A stretch of 64,000 nucleotides of DNA from Clavibacter californiensis (lineage in GTDB: Bacteria > Actinomycetota > Actinomycetes > Actinomycetales > Microbacteriaceae), in assembly GCF_021952865.1 (NCBI RefSeq), contig NZ_CP040792.1, positions 1,178,001 to 1,242,000 on the forward strand. The letters are read 5' to 3'. The first letter of the stretch is position 1. Each line of letters opens with the position of its first letter. Under the pieces are notes generated by a model. That model was not told the origin of the DNA. It made no database searches and saw only the letters and a list, made by a program, of their open reading frames with translations. The translations under genes were made by a program, and so were the position numbers. Shown in pieces: positions 58,232 through 64,000 of this stretch.

Positions 58232-59590
58232 ATGACGAGCCTGCTCGCCGGATCCGGCCTCCAGACCCTGCTCGTCCTGGGCATCGCGCTCGCGGGCGGG
58301 GGACTCCTCCTGCTCGTCCTGCGTCGCCTGCCGCGGACGGCCGTCGCCCTCTGGCTCGTCGTGCTCTCCTTCGTCCCCGTCTGGTCGGGGGTGCCGCTCG
58401 GCGGCTACTACCTGCCGCCGTCCACGGTCGCGGCCGTCCTCGTGATCCTCGCGATCGTGCCCGTGACCGGCTTCCGGGTGTCACCGCTGGACGCGTTCGT
58501 GGTGCTGATGGGTGCGGCCGGGCTCGCCGGCGTCGTCGTCGGCGGGAGCGCGGGCATCGGCATGTCCACGCTCGTGACCTTCCTCACCTACGCGCTGCCC
58601 GGGTACCTGCTCGGGCGCCTCGCGGCGCACCGCATCGGCATGGCGTCGCTCGAGCGCATCGTCGCCGTGGTCTTCACGATCGTCGCCGCCCTCGCGATCG
58701 TGGAGTTCGCCACCGGCTGGAACCCGTTCGTGCTCCTGCCCGGCAACGCGGGGCTCCGCGAGACGTGGGCCTCGCTGCAGGGTCGCGGCGGCATCCTCCG
58801 GGCCGAGGGCGCCTACGGCCACTCGATCGCGCTCGGATCGGCGCTCGCCATCGCGATACCGCTGACCCTGGCGTCGCGCTTCCGGCTCCCCGTCCGCCTG
58901 GTCATGACGTCCGTCATGCTGCTCGCCGCGGTCCTCACGTTCAGCCGCGTCGGCATGCTCGGGGCGGTCCTTGGCCTCGCGCTGTCGATCGTGTTCCTCC
59001 GCGACGCCATCTCGCTCCGCGTGCGTGCCACGGTCACCGCGGGCGTCGTCGTGGTCGCGGCCGCCGTCGCCCCCTTCGTGCAGGCCGTGTTCGACGATGC
59101 CGGCACGGAGGCGAGTAACAGCTCCGACTACCGCGGCGACCTCTACAGCCTCGTCCCGGGGATGGGGATCCTCGGCACGACCCCCGACGCGCACCGCGGC
59201 AGCGACGGCCGCGTGTTCTACGGGCCGTTCCGCTCCATCGACAGCCAGCTGGTGCTCACGGGCCTCACCTTCGGCCTGCTGGTCGCGGGCGCGGTGCTCG
59301 TCGCCCTCGCGGTCGGCGTGTGGCTCGTGCTGCGCGGCCACGCGACGGCGGCCACCATCGCGCTCGTCGCGCAGATCCCCGCGCTCGCCTCGGTTGCGCT
59401 CATCACGCAGTACGCGACGCTCGTGTGGTTCCTCGCGGGGGTGGCGGCGACGAGCCAGATCCTCCGCCGGGACGCGCCTCCCGCCCCACCGCCCGATCCC
59501 CTCGACCGGGCCCACGGCGCCGAACACATCCTGGACACCACCCGCACCACCGCCCCGCCGCTCCTATCCGAGAGAACCCCCTCACGATGA
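58232..59590 (+). CDS. O-antigen ligase/Wzy-type polysaccharide polymerase
   Basis: A 452-residue polytopic membrane protein with about ten helices. It has the Wzy_C/O-antigen-ligase features: the large external loop after TFSRVGMLGAVLGLALS, RAEGAYGHSIALGSALAIAI, and the segment SSDYRGDLYSLVPGMGILGT. The motif TFSR-x-G (conserved Arg) and GHSI-type His regions are typical of polymerases of actinobacterial exopolysaccharide loci. It would polymerise lipid-linked repeat units outside the membrane. ATG 58232 follows GGGGGAGGGGG. Its stop overlaps the start of the chain-length/kinase gene (ATGA), linking polymerisation to length control. The C-terminal tail of about 45 residues is Pro/Thr-rich. 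Confidence 0.85.
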   Translation: MTSLLAGSGLQTLLVLGIALAGGGLLLLVLRRLPRTAVALWLVVLSFVPVWSGVPLGGYYLPPSTVAAVLVILAIVPVTGFRVSPLDAFVVLMGAAGLAGVVVGGSAGIGMSTLVTFLTYALPGYLLGRLAAHRIGMASLERIVAVVFTIVAALAIVEFATGWNPFVLLPGNAGLRETWASLQGRGGILRAEGAYGHSIALGSALAIAIPLTLASRFRLPVRLVMTSVMLLAAVLTFSRVGMLGAVLGLALSIVFLRDAISLRVRATVTAGVVVVAAAVAPFVQAVFDDAGTEASNSSDYRGDLYSLVPGMGILGTTPDAHRGSDGRVFYGPFRSIDSQLVLTGLTFGLLVAGAVLVALAVGVWLVLRGHATAATIALVAQIPALASVALITQYATLVWFLAGVAATSQILRRDAPPAPPPDPLDRAHGAEHILDTTRTTAPPLLSERTPSR

Positions 59591-61176
59591 CGCTCCACGA
59601 GTTCACCGCCCTGCTCCGCCGACTCTGGTACGTCGTGGTCGCCGCGACGCTCGCGGGTGGGGCGGTCGCGTTCGGCCTGTCCCAGCTCGCGACGCCCGTG
59701 TTCACCGCGCAGTCGCGGCTGTACTTCTCGCTGAGCAGCGGATCCAGCGCGAGCGACCTCAACCAGGGCGCCACCTACACGCAGAGCCAGATGCTGTCCT
59801 TCGGCGAGCTCGCCGAGTCGCCGGCCGTGCTGGAGCCCGTCATCGCGCGCCTGGGCCTCGACTCCACGCCGCAGGAGCTCGCGCGCTCGGTGACGGTGAC
59901 CACGCCGCAGAACACCGTGATCATGGAGATCAGCGTCACGGAGCCGTCGCCCGCACAGGCCGCCGACATCGCCAACGCCGTGGCCACGAGCCTGCGCGAC
60001 ACGGCGGAGGCGTACGCGCCGACGGGGGCGGAGGGCTCGCCCACCGTCTCCGTGCGCGTGATCCAGGAGGCTCCCGAGCCCGAGTTCCAGTCCGCGCCGA
60101 ACGGCCGCACCAACACGCTCGCCGGCCTCCTCCTCGGGCTCCTCGCGGGGCTCCTCGGCCTCGCGCTCGTGCGCCTGCTCGACACGCGCGTCCGCTCCGC
60201 CGAGACCGTGGCGCACCTGACGACCGCGCCGCTGCTCGGGTCGCTCGAGCGCGAGCGCGGCGTCACGGGCCTCGCGATGGCGGTCCGGCCTCTGTCGACC
60301 GCGGCCGAGGGCTTCCGCCAGCTGAAGGCGAACCTGCGGTTCGTGCTCCTCGGCGACCGGTCGTCGAGCATCGTCGTGACCTCGTCGATCCCCGGCGAGG
60401 GGAAGTCCACGGTCGCCGCGAACCTGGCGCTGTCGCTCAGCGAGGGCGGGCGCCGCGTGCTGCTCGTCGACGCCGACCTCCGCCGTCCCGTGGTCGCGCA
60501 GTACCTCGGGCTCGAGGGCGACGCGGGCCTCACGACCGTGCTCGTCGGCCAGGCGCTCCTCGAGGACGTCGTGCAGCCGTGGGGCGACGGCACGCTGCAC
60601 GTGCTGACCAGCGGCGAGATCCCGCCGAACCCGAGCGAGCTTCTCGCGTCCTCGCGCATGGAGTACCTCGTGACGCAGGCGAAGGCGGCCTACGACGTCA
60701 TCGTGATCGACACCGCGCCGCTCATCGCCGTCGCCGACGCCGCGTTCGTGGCGCGCATGACGGACGGCGCGATCGTGGTCGCCGACCAGACGCGCGTGCA
60801 CCGCGGCCAGCTGTCCGAGGCGCTCGACGCGGTCGAGAAGTCGGGCGGATCCGTGCTGGGCGTCGTGCTCAACAAGGTGCGTCCCACGAAGGACAAGCGC
60901 GCGTACTACCGCGCGGAGGTCGAGCTGACGGGTCGCGCCGCGCGCGCCGCCGACAAGGCGGCGGCGGGCAAGGCGACCGCGGACGAGGCGACGGCGGACG
61001 AGGCGACGGCGGACGAGGCGGCCGCGGACGAGGCGACGGCGGGCAAGGCGATCGCGGACGAGGCGATCGCGGACGAGGCGGCCGCGGACGAGGCGACGGC
61101 GGACGAGGCGACGGCGGACGAGGCGACGGCGGACGAGGCGACGCCGGAGGCGTCGGAGCCCTCCGACCGGAGCTGA
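59587..61176 (+). CDS. polysaccharide co-polymerase with tyrosine-autokinase domain (Wzz/BY-kinase-like)
   Basis: A 529-residue protein. The N-terminal Wzz domain has a first helix WYVVVAATLAGGAVAFGLSQ and a second at about 175-200 (TLAGLLLGLLAGLLGLALVR) flanking an external loop. The cytoplasmic kinase domain has GFRQLKANLRFV, Walker A SSIPGEGKSTVAANLA, Walker A' VLLVDADLRRP and Walker B DVIVIDTAPL. These proteins control chain length and export through autophosphorylation on a C-terminal Tyr cluster. Here that cluster is absent; only YY in KRAYYRAEV remains, and the tail is instead twelve pentapeptide repeats. ATG 59587 overlaps the polymerase stop. Confidence 0.93.
   Translation: MTLHEFTALLRRLWYVVVAATLAGGAVAFGLSQLATPVFTAQSRLYFSLSSGSSASDLNQGATYTQSQMLSFGELAESPAVLEPVIARLGLDSTPQELARSVTVTTPQNTVIMEISVTEPSPAQAADIANAVATSLRDTAEAYAPTGAEGSPTVSVRVIQEAPEPEFQSAPNGRTNTLAGLLLGLLAGLLGLALVRLLDTRVRSAETVAHLTTAPLLGSLERERGVTGLAMAVRPLSTAAEGFRQLKANLRFVLLGDRSSSIVVTSSIPGEGKSTVAANLALSLSEGGRRVLLVDADLRRPVVAQYLGLEGDAGLTTVLVGQALLEDVVQPWGDGTLHVLTSGEIPPNPSELLASSRMEYLVTQAKAAYDVIVIDTAPLIAVADAAFVARMTDGAIVVADQTRVHRGQLSEALDAVEKSGGSVLGVVLNKVRPTKDKRAYYRAEVELTGRAARAADKAAAGKATADEATADEATADEAAADEATAGKAIADEAIADEAAADEATADEATADEATADEATPEASEPSDRS
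60958..61137 (+). repeat. twelve tandem 15-base repeats at the 3' end of the kinase gene
   Basis: Twelve units of 15 bases encode Ala-x-Ala-(Asp/Gly)-(Glu/Lys), mostly ATADE with AIADE, AAADE and two GK variants. A partial thirteenth follows. The sequence is close enough between units to allow slippage without frame loss, so length probably varies between strains. Confidence 0.95.
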
Positions 61177-61192
61177 TCGCGGGCACGACGAC

Positions 61193-61226
61193 GCGGGGCG
61201 CGGCCGGTGGTCCGGCCGCGCCCCGC
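61193..61226. terminator. bidirectional terminator between convergent genes
   Basis: GCGGGGCGCGGCCGG (61193-61207) pairs perfectly over 15 bases with CCGGCCGCGCCCCGC (61212-61226) around a 4-base loop. It lies between the kinase gene (ends 61176) and the convergent gene that ends at 61244. Confidence 0.9.
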
Positions 61227-61243
61227 TTCGTCGTGCGCCCGCG

Positions 61244-61891
61244 CTACTGGAAGACGACCACCGGCGAGCCGGCGTCGCGCGCCACGACCACGCTGATCGC
61301 GTCGGCGGACGCCGCAGGGACGCTGAACACGTAGTCGCCGGTCGCGGACGCGCCGGGCTCGAGGGAGCCGCGGATCACGGTGTCGGAGTCGGCGGGCGTC
61401 GCGGGCGTGCGGTCCGCGCCGTAGAAGACGTTGACGGCCACGCTGTCGACCGCGACGGCCTCGCCCGTGACGTTCACGAGCTCGAGCCGCACGTCGAGCG
61501 CGTCGCCGCTCAGCTCGCCCACGCGGCCGCCGTCGGTGCTCGTCGGCGTGACGGAGACGATGCGGGCCTGGATCGAGCCGGGGAACGTCGCGGTCGCGTC
61601 GAGGCCGACGGTGGTCGCGACCTCCTGGCCGAGCGCCCGGGTGTCGCCGTCGGGGAGCGGGGCGGGGGCCTCGGTGGCGCCCGCGGTGGGCGCGACCTCC
61701 GACCAGTCCTTCGTGTCGGCGGCGGACGCGGGGGAGTCGGATCCGGATCCGCTCGCCACGACCGTGCCGACCACGGCGGCGACGGCGAGGACGGACGCGG
61801 CGCCGATGACGGCGACGGTGGTGGTGCGGCTGCGGCGACGGCGCTCGCGGCGCGGACGCAGGTCGGACGTGGTGCTCTCGGGTGCGGGCAT
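61244..61891 (-). CDS. membrane-anchored extracytoplasmic protein, DUF4352-like beta domain
   Basis: A 215-residue protein of unknown function. A basic cytoplasmic segment (RPRRERRRRSRT) and one hydrophobic helix (TVAVIGAASVLAVAAVVGTV) anchor it; a Ser/Ala/Pro linker leads to a beta-rich domain of about 130 residues outside the membrane. That domain has SIQARIVSVTPTSTDGGRVG, LDVRLELVNVTGEAVAVDSV, NVFYGADRTPA and a final DAGSPVVVFQ, the pattern of DUF4352/telomeric-repeat-like Ig folds that often sit in cell-envelope loci. Located at the end of the exopolysaccharide cluster, convergent with the kinase and upstream of nothing on its strand. Function inferred only as envelope-associated. Confidence 0.78.
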   Translation of the reverse strand: MPAPESTTSDLRPRRERRRRSRTTTVAVIGAASVLAVAAVVGTVVASGSGSDSPASAADTKDWSEVAPTAGATEAPAPLPDGDTRALGQEVATTVGLDATATFPGSIQARIVSVTPTSTDGGRVGELSGDALDVRLELVNVTGEAVAVDSVAVNVFYGADRTPATPADSDTVIRGSLEPGASATGDYVFSVPAASADAISVVVARDAGSPVVVFQ

Positions 61892-62081
61892 GGCCTTCTT
61901 CGCTCGTCGGGTACGGCGGAAGACGGGCCCGACGACCAGGGCGGGTCGGCGGCGCGGGGCGGGCGGACGATGGGTGGTCGTCCGACGCAGGGTTCCGGGT
62001 CTTCTGCCCTCGCATCGTACGTCCGGCGCCGCCCGGCGACGAGCCCCCCGTCCAGGGGAGGGTCGCGTCGGGCGGATCCGG

Positions 62082-64000
62082 TCAGTCGCGCCGCGCGTAC
62101 TCCTGGTACGACCAGCCGAACGCGCCGGCCACCATGCCGGCGCCGCGCGCGAGCGTGCGCGTGCCCTTCGCGCGGTGCGCGACGCTGCCCGTGACGGCGC
62201 CCACGGCGATCCGTCCGGTGCCGCCGAGCGCCCGCACGGCGCCGCGCGCGGTCGCCCCGGCCCGGATCCGCGCGCGTGCCACGGGCGAGGCCGGCGCGAG
62301 CGCGACCGACGTGAGGCTCCACGAGTTCCCGCTGCTGAAGGCGCGGAGCACGACCCAGCGGCGCGTCGTCCGGGCGCGCGGCACGACGTCGACGACGCCC
62401 GCCTCGGCGCACCAGGTGAGCAGCCCGCCGGACGCGACGAGCTGGCGGGTGAAGAGCGTGTCCTCGCCGCCCTGCGTGCCGAGGTCCACGTCGAAGCGCA
62501 AGTCCGCCGCGCGCACGGCGCGGACGTCGAGCAGGAGGTTGTTGGTCGCGGCGACCTCGAGCCGCGTGCCGGTCGCGGGGCGGCGGCGCGTGAAGAAGCC
62601 GCCGGCGCGCACCCACGCGTCGGGCTCGACCTCGTACTCGCTGCGCACCGGTCCGGCCACGCCCGCGCTGCCCGTCGCGTGCCGGGCGCGGACGAGGGCG
62701 GCGAGCCAGCCGGGATCCGGCCGCTCGTCGTCGTCGAGGAAGACGAGGAGGTCGGCGTCGCCCGCGGCGTCGAGCGCCCGGTTGCGGGCGGCGGAGATGC
62801 CGGGCGTCGGCTCGTGCACGTAGGCGATCGGGACGGGGGAGTCCGCTGCCGCGTCCTCCACCGCCGCGCCCGCGCCGCCCGCCGGGTCGTTGTCGACGAC
62901 GACGATCCGCACGGAGCGGGGGAGCGCGGGGTCGGCCTCGGCCGCCTCCCGCAGCCCGGCCGCCTGCGCGGCGACGAGCGGGAGCACGGCGCGGATGTCG
63001 TCGGGGCGCCGGTAGGTGAGGATCGCGATCGCGAGCGAGGATGCGGGGACGACCGGGCGGGCGGGCCGCGCCGTCGGCGCGGGGGAGGGCACCGCGCGCC
63101 AGCCCCCGGAGAGCCGGTAGCCGTCGACGATACCGCGGACGGCCGCCGACACGGGTGCCACCGGGTGCGCGAACTGCCGCCGCCCGCCCTGCAGCAGCAC
63201 CTCGTAGGCGATGACCGGCGTCAGCCGCCGCCAGCGGCGGAGCGTCGGGGCGTCGAGGTGCCTGGCCCCGTAGAGGAGCCGGTTCCGGATGTTGTGGTAG
63301 TAGTACGTGGCCGACTTGGCCTGCCCCGCGCTCGCGTGGCCGGCGCTCTGCGTGCCGCCCTCGGCGTGCACGGCCACGGCGTCGTCCACGACGCGCAGCC
63401 GTCCGCCCGCCTCCACGACCTTGCGCGAGAGGTCGACGTCCTCCCAGTAGAGGAAGTAGTCGTCCGAGAAGCCGCCGACGCGCGTCCACAGCTCGTCGGT
63501 CACGAGCAGGCACGCGCCCGTGAGCCACGGCTCGACCTCGAGTCCGGGGTGCTGGGCGCGGCGGGCGGCGCCGCGGATCCGGCCGTCGGCGAGGTAGAGG
63601 TCGGAGCCGCGGAACCACGTGCTGCCGTCCGGCCGGAGGATGGTCGGGGCCGCGAGCGTGAGCGGATCCGCCGCGACGACGCCACGCAGCACGGCGAGCT
63701 GGTCGGGGGCGATGGTCGCGTCGGGGTTCAGCAGCAGGAACTCGCGCGCGCCCAGGCCGCGCGCCGCGTCGACCCCGATGTTCATGCCGGTGCCGAAGCC
63801 CGTGTTGCCGTCCGGGTACACGCCGTGCACGCGCGTGGACGGGTGCGCCGCCAGCTCCCGCACGTGCGCGCGCTCCGCGTCGGTCGTGCGGTTGTCGACG
63901 ACCACGAGCAGCGCGTCGTCGAGGTGCTCGATCAGCGGCAGCACGTTCTCGCGCACGAGGTCGGCGGATCCGTAGTTGACGACCACGACGGCGAGGAGGG
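62082..64000 (-). CDS. double-domain GT2 glycosyltransferase, 5' end outside window
   Basis: At least 639 residues; the frame is open to the right edge, reading LLAVVVVNYGSADLVRENV, so the true start is beyond 64000 (a GTG at 63986 falls in the first beta strand). Domain 1 (N-terminal) is rhamnosyltransferase-like GT2: VVVDNRTTD, GNTGFGTGMNIGV, FLLLNPDATI (the DxD-equivalent) and WLTGACLLVTDELW, DYFLYWEDVDLSRKV. Domain 2 (from about 320) is a second GT2: AIAILTYRRPDDIRAVLPLV, VVVDNDPAGG, GISAARNRALDAA and LLVFLDDDERPDPGWL (DDD). Two catalytic domains in one chain could add two different sugars in sequence. It probably belongs to the exopolysaccharide locus. Confidence 0.92.
   Translation of the reverse strand, partial: LLAVVVVNYGSADLVRENVLPLIEHLDDALLVVVDNRTTDAERAHVRELAAHPSTRVHGVYPDGNTGFGTGMNIGVDAARGLGAREFLLLNPDATIAPDQLAVLRGVVAADPLTLAAPTILRPDGSTWFRGSDLYLADGRIRGAARRAQHPGLEVEPWLTGACLLVTDELWTRVGGFSDDYFLYWEDVDLSRKVVEAGGRLRVVDDAVAVHAEGGTQSAGHASAGQAKSATYYYHNIRNRLLYGARHLDAPTLRRWRRLTPVIAYEVLLQGGRRQFAHPVAPVSAAVRGIVDGYRLSGGWRAVPSPAPTARPARPVVPASSLAIAILTYRRPDDIRAVLPLVAAQAAGLREAAEADPALPRSVRIVVVDNDPAGGAGAAVEDAAADSPVPIAYVHEPTPGISAARNRALDAAGDADLLVFLDDDERPDPGWLAALVRARHATGSAGVAGPVRSEYEVEPDAWVRAGGFFTRRRPATGTRLEVAATNNLLLDVRAVRAADLRFDVDLGTQGGEDTLFTRQLVASGGLLTWCAEAGVVDVVPRARTTRRWVVLRAFSSGNSWSLTSVALAPASPVARARIRAGATARGAVRALGGTGRIAVGAVTGSVAHRAKGTRTLARGAGMVAGAFGWSYQEYARRD

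Noticed and set aside
60958-61137. Regular short repeats that could suggest a CRISPR array
   Set aside because: Units are 15 bases, contiguous with no spacers, in frame and coding; no cas genes.

Overview
The window is very GC-rich DNA from an actinobacterium. Codon use (GC-ending codons, frequent GTG and some TTG starts), leaderless promoters, operons joined by ATGA or GTGA overlaps, and the gene content point to a plant-associated member of the Microbacteriaceae, with Clavibacter or a close relative my best guess. That assignment is an inference. I see no tRNA, rRNA, CRISPR array, insertion sequence or prophage gene.

Positions 1-12055 are transcribed leftwards. They hold an SRPBCC protein running off the left edge, a membrane protein interrupted by an in-frame amber codon, and a four-carbon ketose-phosphate module. 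That module is a DhaK-DhaL kinase, an RpiB-type isomerase, a triosephosphate-isomerase-type isomerase and a GntR/FCD regulator, headed by a perfect operator-like palindrome. A GNAT enzyme follows to the right, then a CUT2-type sugar or polyol ABC importer with its own GntR/HutC regulator, and an inositol-type dehydrogenase and isomerase pair. Positions 12056-16985 go rightwards: a secreted endonuclease/exonuclease/phosphatase-family nuclease, a thioredoxin and RecQ.

Positions 17314-35332 are the most striking part. The first operon encodes a GH127 beta-L-arabinofuranosidase, a complete oligopeptide ABC importer, an S33 proline-iminopeptidase-like hydrolase, aminopeptidase P and a GntR/FCD regulator. 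The second encodes a complete trans-4-hydroxy-L-proline degradation route: 2-epimerase, three-part D-hydroxyproline dehydrogenase, DapA-family deaminase and 2-oxoglutarate-semialdehyde dehydrogenase. The same 12-base sequence GTGACATATTAC sits in the promoter region of both operons. I read the whole as one system that imports arabinosylated, hydroxyproline-containing plant peptides (extensin fragments or glycopeptide hormones), strips the arabinose, cuts at proline or hydroxyproline bonds and burns hydroxyproline to 2-oxoglutarate.

Positions 35524-40485 carry a miscellany: an acyl-CoA oxidase, a DUF1349 protein, an SGNH-fold protein lacking catalytic residues, and a classical proline iminopeptidase. 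Positions 40550-64000 form an exopolysaccharide and cell-surface locus: a TagD-like cytidylyltransferase, two paralogous secreted beta-helix proteins, an initiating sugar transferase, two GT4 glycosyltransferases, a CDP-alcohol phosphotransferase, a 1962-residue secreted LamG/PKD protein, an O-antigen-ligase/Wzy-type polymerase, a Wzz-tyrosine-kinase-like protein with an unusual pentapeptide tail, a small anchored protein and a double GT2 glycosyltransferase running off the right edge.
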